A DNA stretch of 64,000 nucleotides from Pseudoips prasinana (lineage: Eukaryota > Arthropoda > Insecta > Lepidoptera > Nolidae), in assembly GCA_951640165.1 (NCBI GenBank), contig OX621250.1, positions 2,480,001 through 2,544,000 on the forward strand, written 5' to 3'. Below are positions 52,720-63,845 of the stretch, piece after piece. Each line of letters opens with the position of its first letter. Positions within the stretch are counted from its first letter, which is position 1. Below the pieces are notes generated by a model. The model searched no databases. It was not told the origin of the DNA and was given only the letters and a program-made list of their open reading frames with translations. The position numbers and the translations under genes are program-made.

Positions 52720-53082
52720 GTCCTCCTAGCCGAATTTCGGCCACCGCGGCCAGTCTCAAGAGAGATTAGCCATCTGTGCGGGACATATTATAGTGCACAA
52801 GTGTGTGCGCAAACACAGGAGTACTTTCTATTCCATCACTCTCATGATCCGATGGGACGCTCAGCGACACGACCGGAAAGAGGTCAGGTACAGGATCGAC
52901 GGCTTTACGTGCTCTCCGAGGCAAGGGGGTACAATACCGCCAACTCCCAGACTTCGGGTTGATGCTGAGAAATTTTCTTTTTACAGAAAAGTCCCGAAAT
53001 CACTCTTTGGCCCAACCCGGGACTTGAACCCAGGACTTCGTTCTCTGCGGATGAACATGCTACCGCTAGAACAACGAATCGC
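52720..53082 (-). mobile_element. SINE-B, antisense copy
   Basis: cctcctagccgaatttcggc through the antisense B box gggacttgaacccagg to the decayed head taccgctagaacaacgaa. Confidence 0.75.
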
Positions 53083-53494
53083 ATATCGACTGCGTATCCA
53101 TATAATGCCGATGTTGTTTCTAAAAAATTCTCATTGTAATAAAAGACGCTAACATCGAAGCCGACGTTAGGTCACACCTTGCATATATTGTATTAATAAT
53201 AAGTACCTACATAACTTAAGTATTATAACAATGAAGTCTAATATAAAACTTGTAAAATGCCACCACACTAGAACTGCCATCGTGGTCTTATCCTGGATTG
53301 CACTGGCCCCCTCCTGAAGAATAAGTCTGGAGTAAAAAAATAAAAAAAATGTGTCCAAATATGTTTAGCTGTGTAACATCTCTGACCAATGTCGGGGGTA
53401 AAAGAGCAAAACAAACAATAAAAAAAATAAAAAAAAAACTTGTGTGTACTTATGTACACGCGTTAGAAGTTATACTTCTTAATATACAACTTGA

Positions 53495-53720
53495 ACATAG
53501 TTATCAATTTTCATACCACCTAGAACCAACGTCATGCTGTTATTTTTACGATGCGCGCGCATCGTGCGCGCGCATCGTAAAAATTCACTCTCATACATTT
53601 TCATACTACCTAGAACTAACTTCATGCTGTTAAATTTTTTGGTGTCGGTGTGCGCGCGCATCGTAAAAATTCACTCTCATCATTTTTCTCCATCGCGCCA
53701 AAAGAAGTATAACTTCAAAA
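53495..53720. repeat. tandem pair of about 90-bp units with a palindrome
   Basis: cataccacctagaaccaacg and catactacctagaactaact mark two units, each followed by gcgcgcgcatcgtaaaaatt. In the first, the GC block is a palindrome (53542-53584, 20-bp arms, spacer tcg). Confidence 0.8.
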
Positions 53721-53744
53721 AAAAAAAAGAAAAGCCGACGTTAG

Positions 53745-54720
53745 GAACAGAGTTAACGCTGCCTGGCAGAGATGGAGATCCCTAACAGGAGTACTCTGGG
53801 TTCCGCGCATGCCCATAAAAACCAAGGGCAAGATCTATAAGGCGGCAGTAAGACCAGCAATGCTGTATGGTGCCGAGTGTTGGACGGTCATAGGAGTCCC
53901 ACGTCAACAAGGTACATGTTGCGGAAATGAAGATGTTGAGATGATCAGGTGGAGTAACGAGGCTGGACAAGTGCAGGAATGAACATATTCGAGGCAGCTT
54001 TAAAGTGTCTCCTGTACCAGAAAAGCTAGAAGAATGTCGTATGAGATTCTAAGTCAAATTTATTTATTGCTGCGTAAAACTGTGTAAGCAACCATAGAAG
54101 AAATATATGTTAAACTACAACTATTCATTAAATTCAATTATTACTAATAAGAAGAAATTTATTTAATAAGAAATTTTAACTATAATGCTATAAACTAAAC
54201 TAAAACACGCTGCTTTATTGCTTATTACAGGTAGGAAAATGTGGTATTGTATCTTATATTAAGGATCTCTGTAACATACCAATGAGGTGTGCAATATTTT
54301 ATACATTTTAATTTACAATTTATGTTTAACAATGAGCAATATACATCAATACAATTTAGTTTCTAAAAATACATCCATTTACTATAATTTCCTATAAATA
54401 ATTAAAATAATTAAGTCACTTATAAACATCTTTGGTCATATAATTAAATGTCAAATTTTATTGTTGTTAGATGGTACAGACATGTCATGCGAGGGGATGG
54501 GGAGCACGTACTACGCAAAGCACTCGCAATTCCCGAAAAGAAGAGAGACAGAGGTCGCCCCCCCCCCCCTTGACGTGGTAGTCTAGTATGACCAAACTTT
54601 TAGAAAAAGCCTAAATACCAGATTCTTAAATCCAGGGCAGATGGTCCTGGCGCAAAATAATTAGGAGCCTACCCCACCTAACGTGGGATAAGGCAAAGAG
54701 AAAGAAGAATATAATATAAA
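53745..54720 (+). pseudogene. LINE RT C-terminus split by a 421-bp insertion
   Basis: Encodes NAAWQRWRSLTGVLWVPRMP, then KGKIYKAAVRPAMLYGAECW and PVPEKLEECR, then (after the gap) RWYRHVMRGDGEHVLRKALA and RGRPP. Frame breaks and a 12-C run at 54556-54567. The insertion 54048-54468 is flanked by agat (54044-54047, 54469-54472). Read on minus, the insertion begins aacaacaataaaatttgaca and has several AATAAA, so it may be another LINE 3' UTR. Confidence 0.7.
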
Positions 54721-54929
54721 TAAATAAATATAACGGCGCATCTGGGGTATACGGAGACATGCCTGGAACACTATTTTCCTAATTTATCATTTATTATTAG
54801 GTGAGGTTATGCAGGCAGTCAATTTCAAAATATAGGCGGACTTCCTTAGCAATCAATTATTCAGCAAAATCAATCAACTATGTTTAATGCGTCACCAAAT
54901 CACTAATTAAGTTAGATTTTAATTTCAAT

Positions 54930-55135
54930 TACGGCGATCCGTCGATAATATGCGACCACTATAACGTCTCCAAGCAATAGTGACGTCAAGATGGCCGCCC
55001 GTTCGACGTTCCACCAGAGTGACACCGACCTATCACTCTTAGCTATGGAGTTCTGTTGGTAGCGCCACGGCTGCGCCGTCAAATACATCACAGTTAATGT
55101 GGGATTAGAGCTGTTAAGATGCCTTTACAATTGTT
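54930..55135 (+). promoter_or_regulatory. GC-rich island with CRE-like and YY1-like motifs
   Basis: agtgacgtcaagatggccgc at about 54981 combines TGACGTCA and AAGATGGC. It stands out from the AT-rich flanks. A 41-codon frame opens at ATG 55121 but stops soon. No gene can be attached to it. Confidence 0.25.
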
Positions 55136-55304
55136 ACTTATATTAAGATCTAGGCTTCCGACACTCGCTAGACACTCTATTGAATGCAATGTTTTCTCAT
55201 CTAATTATTTCGCTGGTTATAAGTGTTACATGTATATTTAGGAGACTAGTGAGAACAGTGTCACACCCACGCTTCTCTAATTCTATGTAGTGATGCGAGA
55301 CTAC

Positions 55305-55645
55305 TGAAATTTGCATTGGCGACTTCTGTCTCCGTCCGAAAGATCATGGGTTCGATTCCCGCCCCAAAGAATCTTTGTGGAAATAAAAGAACGAGTGTGC
55401 TTTAGACCACACGACTGAAGTAAAACTTAGATACACTAAACGTAACCGTCTCTCTCTTACCCCTACAGTAATATACGAAACTCTCTCTCTTTCTATCTTC
55501 ACTATATCTCCCTCTCCAGTTCCGTTCACCTCGCCGGATCACAGTTTTCGTAACGCTCTCGTCACACATTCACCAACTTACTCCCCAAGTCATACGTGCG
55601 GCAGCGTGCGTAAATAAGTTTTACTTCAAAAACATTCGTCTTAGG
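55305..55645 (+). repeat. repeat-L: tRNA-like head and LTR/SINE-like body
   Basis: B-box-like gggttcgattcccgcc near 55348, a CT-rich middle (tctctctctttctatcttca), and the end cgtaaataagttttacttc. The middle and end resemble 38750-38845 upstream of the Toll gene. Confidence 0.4.
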
Positions 55646-55729
55646 GTTATGTTAGCTGACGGACTTTCATCCGTGCTTTGCACTTAAAGCTGTTGATCTT
55701 TCATGAACTGTCAACTTTCTGACTTCCGA

Positions 55730-56030
55730 GAATTTTTCATGACAGAAAAGTTTCAATGAAATAATGAAATTTGTTTAGCACTTGGGTATTGACATACAGT
55801 TGTACTTGTCAAGTTCACAATGCAGTACATAAACATAGTCGAATACAGTATAAAAATTACAAAAATATAATAAGTCAAAAAAAAATTATCTATTATTTTG
55901 AAATTTAGTTGTACAATATTAAAATCAAAGAATTGATGGCAATGAGCATTTGGCTAGCGCAGAAGGCTCTTAACCAGTAGCTTAAATTAAACGATTAATA
56001 CCCGAGGCTACAATATATATACAAAAAAAA
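55730..56030 (-). mobile_element. LINE-K 3' UTR copy without RTE insertion
   Basis: agcacttgggtattgacata through atgagcatttggctagcgca; the site that carries the RTE at 4223 is uninterrupted here (gcaatgagcatttggctag). Confidence 0.6.
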
Positions 56031-56184
56031 ATTAAATAAATAACATTAATAATGAAGAATCAAGGAGTTCTGTAGAAAGGTGGAAGATCGCAAGCTGGGG
56101 ATAAAATTAGAGTGGTAAAAATATTTCTTTAAAAGTGTTTTAAAAGAAGTTATAGATTGCGCGCGTATTATAATAATACTTTAT

Positions 56185-56262
56185 GGTCCGACCCGAGATA
56201 TAAACCCAGGTCCTCATTAACTGCGGTTGAATATGCTACCGCTGGACCTATAAGGCAGCCGA
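56185..56262 (-). mobile_element. SINE-B head fragment, antisense
   Basis: ggtccgacccgagatataaa, then cattaactgcggttgaatat and gctaccgctggacc. Confidence 0.6.
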
Positions 56263-56264
56263 GA

Positions 56265-56920
56265 GAGAGAAGAGGTTCATCCCAAAGACATAAAACACTT
56301 CCCAGCCCTAACGTTGACTTTCACAGTTTTAAAATCGCACTTACACGTATAAGTAGAACTCAGCAGTGAGAACTATGATACCACTATTAGAAACTGCATG
56401 TTAATTTATATCATTATTAAAATAATCATCTTTTGTGGGAGGCTTACTTACCTAATTAACATCTTGATAAGTAAGTAGAAAGTAAATAGACATCTTTTAA
56501 GATTATTTTGTGAGCACAAATACAATGGGACTGAAAATAGACCTTGAGGTACACCAGTTTTTTAATGACTAATTATGATAATTAAAACAGTAATTATAAC
56601 TCTTATTATTCAGAAATTTTTCAATTTTTCATTCTACTAAATGATCGTTAGTACACTAATTATAATAAGTCCTCAAATTCGTGTGCCTAGCAGCATAGGC
56701 CTCTTCCAACGTCTTCCAATGTTTCCTATCGTATGAAATTCTTTATATTAATCTTTGGCTAATATACTTAAATGGGTTAAACTTAAATAGTGGGTGTGAT
56801 TTAAGGAGCTTAATTTGCCTATGAAACTTAACAACGTCTAGTATAATCAATATGCAAAATAACGAAAAACAATTGTACATTCCCCTACAAGAATGATTTA
56901 TTTAATTCACATCACACATC
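56265..56920. other. intergenic, nothing recognised
   Basis: AT-rich; no gene or repeat evidence. Confidence 0.35.
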
Positions 56921-56924
56921 ATCA

Positions 56925-57385
56925 GCCTAATATCGTCCACTGCTGGACTTAGGCGTCCCTCAAAGGTTCTACAACGTTTCCAAAGTTTGCCTTTTTTTAC
57001 GTGGTGGCAATGCCGTCGCGTCGCACGTTGTGTGGGGCTTGAACCCACTAAAACTACCACGGTAGCCAGCCTCACAGTGCCTGTAGCGGGAGCTCTGGGT
57101 ACTCGTGGACGATCTCGCCAGTACCTCCGCTGAACACTGAGCGTCCGCGAGACTCTCACCCGGGGAGGGGAGAGGCCCGAAAGCCTCCGCCCTCCCCAGC
57201 ACATACAAGCGTCTTTAGGCAACCTGAGCTACAGCAGGTTACCTCTTCCCGGGACCGCTTATACAAGACGAGTGGAGTTTAATTCCACGCCAGCGATCCC
57301 AGGGGCTAAAGTTTGCCCTGTCCCAATCACCGTGCTTGGCATGCGAGTTGGCGGGCGCAGTTAGTTGGTAGTTAGTAACGTGTAT
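56925..57385 (-). repeat. RTE derivative with a GC-rich insert
   Basis: atcgtccactgctggactta (RTE 3' end, antisense) and, after the insert, cgtgcttggcatgcgagttg (5' block). Between them, 56990-57240 is GC-rich and on minus shows gctaccgtggtagtt and gggttcaagcccc, possibly a tRNA-like SINE. Confidence 0.45.
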
Positions 57386-57400
57386 GGTAGTTAGTAGACG

Positions 57401-57643
57401 GTCACCGTAGCCTAGTTGGTAGTGTTCCTGCCTACGAAGCTGGTGGTCCTGGGTTCGAATCCCGGTAAGTGCAAATATTTGTGTGATAAGCACGAATATT
57501 TGTTTCTAAGTCATGGATGTTTTCTATGTATTTAAGTATTTATCTATCTATATAAGTATGTATTTCGTCGCCTGGTACCCATAGTACAAGCTTTGCTTAG
57601 TTTGGGGCTAGGATGATCTGTGTGACATTGTCCCTAGATATTA
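57401..57643 (+). mobile_element. SINE-A copy
   Basis: gtcaccgtagcctagttggt, B box gggttcgaatcccgg, full body to tgtccctagatattatt. Confidence 0.85.
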
Positions 57644-57649
57644 TTATAA

Positions 57650-58245
57650 ACTAGGTGACGCTACTGCCCGAATATCTGGTGTACCCTACGACGTCACGAC
57701 TATGGGGCCGGGATAACGGGGTAGACCTGTTATTCTTACTGGGCTGAGAACTACATAGTAGATGTAACTTATAGAGCCAAAGTTGCCCATGAAACGTGTA
57801 ATATACATACATCTAAAATTTATTTATTTAAACTTATTGCACAATTACGTAGGCGGAATTAATGCCAAATTATTTTCTGCTAATCTACCTTTGGATGGTG
57901 TAGAGAGAAGTATAACTTCAAAAATTAACTAACACATTAAACCATATGAATTAAAGTGAAATTAAATGCGTCGAAAAATGCATCCGCACCGTTATCAGTG
58001 TTGTTCTTATTTGTACTCAGTCTGGGTCTAATTTATCTATAATATGTATGTGTTTAGAAAAATATAAGTACCTACCTACGTTCATTAGTTGTCAGGTTGC
58101 CATAATACAGGCTCTGCCTCATTTTGGATCAAACGACAGTGTGTTTAGTTGTCCCAAGATATTTATTTCCTTTATTATCTTCTTGTTTCAAAGCTTTTAT
58201 ATGCAAAAGAACTGCTTCCCTGGTGAGTCGTGTATGAGACACTGT
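57650..58245. other. TE scraps, no gene
   Basis: Includes a SINE-C tail (58095-58165, caggctctgcctcattttgg) and a block near 57840-57905 shared with 49165-49225 (taggcggaattaatgccaaa). Confidence 0.4.
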
Positions 58246-58260
58246 ATGTACCAGCAGCCT

Positions 58261-58444
58261 TTTTTTTTTTTTGATAAGGCAGGGGGAATGCCTTCGCATG
58301 CCACCCGCAAAAAGTGTCTGCGGGTGGGTATGTCGGACTCGCACCGACTAAACCTACCTGCCGTGGACTTCTCTTGGCGCCTGATGGGGGAGTCCCGGGA
58401 ACGCGGGTTTGCTGCTTCGGTGCCCCCCTTTTGCGCCATGTCCC
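58261..58444 (-). mobile_element. SINE-D copy with 15-bp target duplication
   Basis: Flanked by atgtaccagcagcct at 58246-58260 and 58445-58459. T-rich start (A tail, antisense), then the core gataaggcagggggaatgcc to ccccccttttgcgccatgtc. Confidence 0.9.
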
Positions 58445-58498
58445 ATGTACCAGCAGCCTGCTGAATGCCATATTGTACAAAATTAAGCATCCAATATA

Positions 58499-58898
58499 TA
58501 CAACATGTACCTAACGTAATTAACGCACACCCTCAAACACCCCAATTAAAATATTATGTTGTAATCATAATACATACACTGAATTTTTAATTTAACATGT
58601 ATATGCATTGTTATTTACTAAATTAGTTTCTTGGAATAAAGTTTATTTTTCTTTATTTTGTATTGAATGATGGAATTTGTATGAATACAAATAAAACTGC
58701 GATTTTAAGTCTTATTACTTTGATTCACGGTCTATTTCAATTTGTTTTGACTGAACACGGTTAATATGACAATAATTTCCGTAGTTTTAATTATTTGGGA
58801 ATAAAAAATACCTATATTGAAAATGATATAAATCGATTCAGTAAACGATTTTGAACAAACTATTTTCAGGATGTGCGTTAATTAAGTTACATGTTGTA
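58499..58898. mobile_element. 400-bp MITE with TA duplication, copy 2
   Basis: Same family as 26187-26573: starts tacaacatgtacctaacgta, ends agttacatgttgta; TA at 58497-58498 and 58899-58900. Confidence 0.8.
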
Positions 58899-58904
58899 TA
58901 GTAG

Positions 58905-59390
58905 TAGAAAAGTAAGCCACTGAAACAGTGTTCACATGGGTTTCAAGGCTGCAATTTTAATGTAAAGTAGATTTATTAGTGTAGTACCTACTAACATAGT
59001 TATAAGCCACTACCTATAAATTATTATGAATCTAAAATAAATGTATTATTACAATTATTTATTTATTTAATTTTCTCAAAATCTGGAGCTGTAAAGTCAA
59101 CTGAATACTGACTATAATACGGTTAGTGTGTTTTAGTTTTGTGTAAGTATATATTTAAAAAAATCTATATTGCTATTATTATTGCTAATTATTTTATATT
59201 ATATTATATTATTGATAATGAATTAAGTAAATGTCTATAAATTGTATGGTAATTTTTTAGTATTAAAATGTATATTTGCATGCTGAAAAGTAGAGTAAGA
59301 GATACCTATTTGTATTATGTTAAGAACTTTTGTCACCTTATTCACGCAAATAAATGATTTTTATCTTTATCTTTAAGAATCTCAAATGAA
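58905..59390. other. AT-rich; LINE-like tail near the end
   Basis: ttcacgcaaataaatgattt followed by ttatct repeats at 59350-59372 looks like a LINE tail; no coding sequence. Confidence 0.4.
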
Positions 59391-59439
59391 ATCAAATATC
59401 ACTTGCTGTGTGGTTACGATGTTGAATACCATCACCCAA

Positions 59440-59580
59440 TCTCATCCAGAGAGAGACGTAGATGCCGTCCCGCGGGAATATTTACCAGGGAACGGGAAGC
59501 AGCGTCTCTCTGGGTACTATGACTATAATACTGCGACCGCCGAACCATCAGCAAATCGTGGTCCCAAATAAAAAATTTTG
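59440..59580 (+). repeat. RTE 5'-derived fragment
   Basis: gccgtcccgcgggaatattt, agggaacgggaagcagcgtc and actgcgaccgccgaaccatc match 32710-32820. Confidence 0.6.
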
Positions 59581-59593
59581 AGCCAGATTGACG

Positions 59594-59862
59594 GTCACCG
59601 TTGCCTAGTTACTAGTGCTCCTGCCTACAAAGCTCATCCGCTACAAGCTCCTGCCATCAGAGCCGGTTCGAATCCCGGTAAGAGCAAATATTTGTGTGAT
59701 GAGCACGAATATTTGTTTCTGAGTCATGGATGTTTTCTATGTATATAAGTATTTATTTATCTATATAAGTATGTATATCGTCGCCTGGTACCCATAGTAC
59801 AAGCTTTGCTTAGTTTGGGGCTAGGTTGATCTGTGTGACATTGTCCCGAGATATTATTATTA
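59594..59862 (+). mobile_element. SINE-A copy with B-box-side duplication
   Basis: Head gtcaccgttgcctagttact; an extra about 25 bp (gctacaagctcctgccatca) lies before the B box ggttcgaatcccgg; body intact. Confidence 0.8.
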
Positions 59863-60079
59863 GTATTATTTCTGTTCAGCAGTTAAATTATTTTAGCTGA
59901 CATGGTGAAGAAAGATCAACAAAACAATTCGATGCTGGCAACAATGTATGAACAATTTCCATGAGATTAAGACATTAACATGATAAATACATTTTATGAG
60001 ACTCTGAATGTTACACATGAATATAAATTTCGTTGCGATTGCTTGGATGATATCTGAGTTAGGATTTTACATCTTAAAT

Positions 60080-60345
60080 ATGTTATATGTGCTATATAGA
60101 CAGACAGATCTCTTTGACAATTACTCAATATAAGCTGGCTAGATATGATTACTTTTATAAAATAAATCTTATTGTAAATGTTTTTACACAATCCGTGATT
60201 TTACCTAAATATCTATATGTACCTAGATATAATTATAAATAAATTAATTAATTTTATAGTACCTACCTCAAACATGTTCTGAATATTTACAAGCGCTTTT
60301 TTAAAGTCTACGTCAATAAAAGCCTTTTATATTATTATTTTTATT
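60080..60345 (+). mobile_element. LINE-A 3' end
   Basis: Ends gcgcttttttaaagtctacg then tcaataaaagcctttt; same as 38060-38220. Confidence 0.65.
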
Positions 60346-60639
60346 CACATTGATAGCTTAAATTCACATAATAAAAATCGTACAAATAAATTATTTAAAA
60401 TAATTAAACAATAAATCAAAATTTCCCACAATTGTCTTTACGAACCAGTATTCCAACCATTACTAATGAGTTGTACTGACACCATTTTGAACACGTATTA
60501 CTAAAAAACGGAATACCAAGGCATACTCAAGGTGCAGTCAAAGTAATTAAAAGTAACAATTGAAAGAAATGCGTCGGTTAATGAGTAAGCGCGACACACA
60601 CAAACGTGCCCAATTAACACAATTAATCCACCTTTCGTT

Positions 60640-60720
60640 TTTAAAGTGGCCACTTGGGCGCCATTGTTTTGGCGCGGGAGAAAACACCATCTTCATTCAA
60701 GATATCGTCGCGGGATAACG
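60640..60720. promoter_or_regulatory. promoter-like GC island with E2F-type site
   Basis: ttttggcgcggga at 60667-60679 is a near-ideal E2F-type site, next to gggcgccattg. About 950 bp before the first exon at 61626. Motif only; no transcript start can be assigned. Confidence 0.35.
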
Positions 60721-60724
60721 GTGA

Positions 60725-61620
60725 AGCGCACGCGCTCTCCACCTCTCTCTTTCTTACAACATAGATTCCGATTAGTAAGACAGGGAAAGGCGACAGACAG
60801 TGGCTGGCAAGTGATTACTCGACTGACCCACTCATTGCACACACTCTTTCTCGGCAGCAAACGAAACCTAATTTTTATATCGTGTGAATTTGCAATGTAA
60901 CGATGCTCTTGTGTATCTAATACCGTGAAATAACAGAAATTATAATGATTGATGATTGGTCGAGCCGAATTGTTGAATACAACGCGTTTTATATCAGTTT
61001 AGAGATTGATTGATTGGTGATAGGCGAAAGATTGTGATTGACATCGTTTATAAATTTAATGGATAGGTCTTTCAGCTTGCTAATTAAGTTGCTTTTCGAA
61101 ATTTTGCCGAAGAAAGAACTTACAAATACTTAGTCTGAACATATAATAATAAATATAAAAACAATAATAAATAAGCAATAAGATATCAAGTCTTAACCTC
61201 TATTTTAAGAATCTGTTGTAAAGTTAAATTTCTGTTAAAAACTTACATAAACGTAACAGTATGTAAACCATAATAATAACCAAACTATCCATCAATATTG
61301 ATACGTGCTCCAAATTTAATATCATATTGTATTTAAAACCTCCAAAACCATTAAAGAGTAATCTGTCTCTACCGCTACCAAAAAGCACGGCAAAACTTCA
61401 CCGGTAATTCAGAAATCGATCATTCAACCCATAAACGGATCGCACAACCTTCAAGGACTTGACACCGAAATTGCAACAGATGCAGACCCACAGAGTCGCC
61501 GAGTTGCAGTCCTTGAGATTGGCCACGGCCACGGGAAAGTTAGTCCGTGGACAACCGCGTTGGCGGCCGGTCGTCGCCACGATGTGTCTCAGCGCGTACG
61601 CAGTGAAAGTTCGTTAGGCT
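60725..61620. other. upstream region of the 61626 exon
   Basis: Unique sequence. 61440-61620 is GC-rich and open on both strands; acgcagtgaaagttcg at about 61594 may hold an arthropod initiator. No TATA seen. Confidence 0.35.
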
Positions 61621-61625
61621 GCGAA

Positions 61626-61655
61626 ATGCGGTTTGCTATCGCCTTTCTGTTTGTG
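61626..61655 (+). CDS. first coding exon of a secreted protein (signal peptide start)
   Basis: ATG at 61626 encodes MRFAIAFLFV, ending at a consensus donor GTG|GTGAGT (GT at 61656-61657), phase 0. A short first exon that stops inside a hydrophobic signal peptide is the classic layout of insect cuticular protein genes and some other secreted-protein genes. The ATG context (tgcgaaATG) is acceptable. No second exon is visible before 64000, so the intron would be longer than 2.3 kb and the gene would continue to the right. Product class is inference from layout only. Confidence 0.5.
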
Positions 61656-63360
61656 GTGAGTGCTAATTACGTTAAAAGTGTAAATGGAGGGTGCTCTCTC
61701 TTGGCAATGGATACGATGTGATTAGTGTAGGGTATTCAAGAACCTGGAGGTGGTATGTCTGATGATTAATGAAATTATCGTGTTGATAATGATACGAAAC
61801 TCAATAACAGTGCAAAATACAATATTCAAGAAGCCGTAAAGAATACAGTTGTTCATTGTATCTGTATCTTCAGAGTGATGCCTATAGATATTAGATGGAA
61901 CGAGTTTTAGCGCGCAAAAATTGTACGGAATCAAAACGAGGGCATCTATCTACAAATTGGCTGGACCGAAATGTTACCAAATAAAGATGAAGTAAACCAT
62001 TTCTTTTGATGGTATCGTGGTAAAAGTAATTAAGGATAGACTGATAGCCATCTCAAATGTAATAATATAGCGTTTGTAACAAATGGGTATAACATAGACT
62101 CGTTCAAGAAATCAGGTGATACTGTTACATTTCCCGCTGAAGACAAATCAAAACCGTTGAAATCTACTAACAATTGGGCCATTACGTTCATTGATCGAGT
62201 TTTGTAAGAATAAGATAACAAAATAGCAACTAAAGATATTGTAAACATTCTTAACAATAATTGGAGATAACAGTAAGATATTTAAGACTATGAGGTTAGT
62301 GAACCTATTGGTAAGTGAACAATTGTTGTCAAACCGGCGGTAACCCACGCGTAAGTAGGTTGGTAATGAGCTAAACAATTAACTACTGGAATATTGTGAG
62401 ATGCACTAAATGCTGACAGCTGTCTTCTTGAGTTTATATAGGGGAATTATAAAACGATCGAATACAAAAATACTTAGCGACTGATGATGAGATACTGTGT
62501 TAATAACTTGAGCGGCATGAATTTGAGTAAGCTAATAATTAACTAAACTTACGACGAATATTGATTAATAATAAAATCCAGAACGAGCTTACAAATAGTG
62601 GATTATAATGAATCCATTTCAGATATCAAAATTCTAGCCGTGCGACTAAATTACTAAGTGAGCGGCTAAAAATACTGAGAGGACAACTTCCATATTAGGA
62701 TAGAGACGAGTTTTCCGGAAGTTATTTGGGTTAGGTTACGTTAGAACTGTGACCATCAAGCTAGACACTATTGTTGGTGAAGATTGGTGGAAAGTTTTCG
62801 AAAATCCCATTTTTTTGAAGCTTTTTGAATTTTTCAGGAGACATACAATGCAAATCTAAACAAAAACAATAGCGCTTGAAGTCCGCCGCACAAGCCTCTG
62901 ATCTCTCTAATTGGTCAAAGCGAATAAATATTAGGTCGCTCAAATATTATGAAGCTTCTCATATTGTATTTTAAGTAACTCAAATTAATATTTGCTAGTT
63001 GCTGTTCTGTTGATTTCTTGTCACTCGCAGTCAGTCGCTCACTTAGTAATACTATAACGTAAATTCATTATTTTTGTCACTTAAAACTTTAATTTACGGT
63101 CACTCGTTTAAATACTACCCGTTTATACATACACTACGTAGTTTATATACTCGCTCCCACTTAATGTTTATATTCAAAGAAAATGGTAATTGTAACAATG
63201 ATTATGGTAGTAGAGTAAGAAAAAATGTTTATTGTTTCTATCGATAAAATATTATACAATTAATTAATATAGAACAGAATTATAATAAACATCTAGTTAT
63301 TCTTCTCTTCATCGCAATATTTGTGAAGTTTTTAAAATTTTGTAATAAGTGTGTTTGAGA
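61656..63360 (+). other. presumed intron, no repeats recognised
   Basis: AT-rich unique sequence. Minus frames at 62030-62378 and 62761-62943 lack motifs. Confidence 0.35.
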
Positions 63361-63373
63361 AGTAAACTTTATT

Positions 63374-63545
63374 TTGGAGCATTTTCCAACTAATATTGAA
63401 AAGACTCAATTAACTGTGGATATATTTCTGACCCGGTATTACTTGGGAACCTTCAAGAAGCGGGCTGATTCCTTCCTTAAAGACTTTTTTCTTGCGGTTC
63501 CTCTGGTGTTGCGAGGCCATGGGCTGCGTACTATTAAGCTCCCTG
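63374..63545 (+). pseudogene. Jockey C-terminal scrap
   Basis: Encodes YYLGTFKKRADSFLKDFF (compare ATFKKRAYSVLKGR at 7150), then cggttcctctggtgttgcga as in the Jockey UTR. Confidence 0.55.
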
Positions 63546-63546
63546 A

Positions 63547-63845
63547 CTGCCTCGTTCGTCTAGTGGTCAACCGCAGATAATGAGGTCCTAGGTTCAAATC
63601 CCGGGTCGGGCCAAAAAGCGATTATGGGATATTTCTGTTAAGAAAATTTCTCAGTATCAACCCGAAGTCGTAGAGTTGGCGTTATTACACCCCCGTGTCT
63701 CGGAGAGACGTAAAGCCGTCGGTCCTTTACCTGGCCTCTTTCCGGTCGTGTCGCTAGTCGTCCCATCGGGTCATGAGAATGATGGAATAGTGCCCCTGTC
63801 TTTGCGCAGAATCTTGTGCACTATACTATGTCCCGCGATGTTATT
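63547..63845 (+). mobile_element. SINE-B copy
   Basis: ctgcctcgttcgtctagtgg, B box aggttcaaatcccgg, body to gcactatactatgtcccgcg. Confidence 0.8.

Noticed and set aside
54551..54570. 12-C run as a functional G-quadruplex
   Set aside because: Single homopolymer inside a decayed LINE; could also be a sequencing-length error.
55305..55645. LTR retrotransposon or provirus
   Set aside because: No paired LTR, gag, protease or integrase motif found; only a short LTR/SINE-like repeat.
61398..61580. 60-codon minus frame overlapping the 61.5-kb GC-rich region
   Set aside because: The plus strand is also open; no motif or splice signal favours it.
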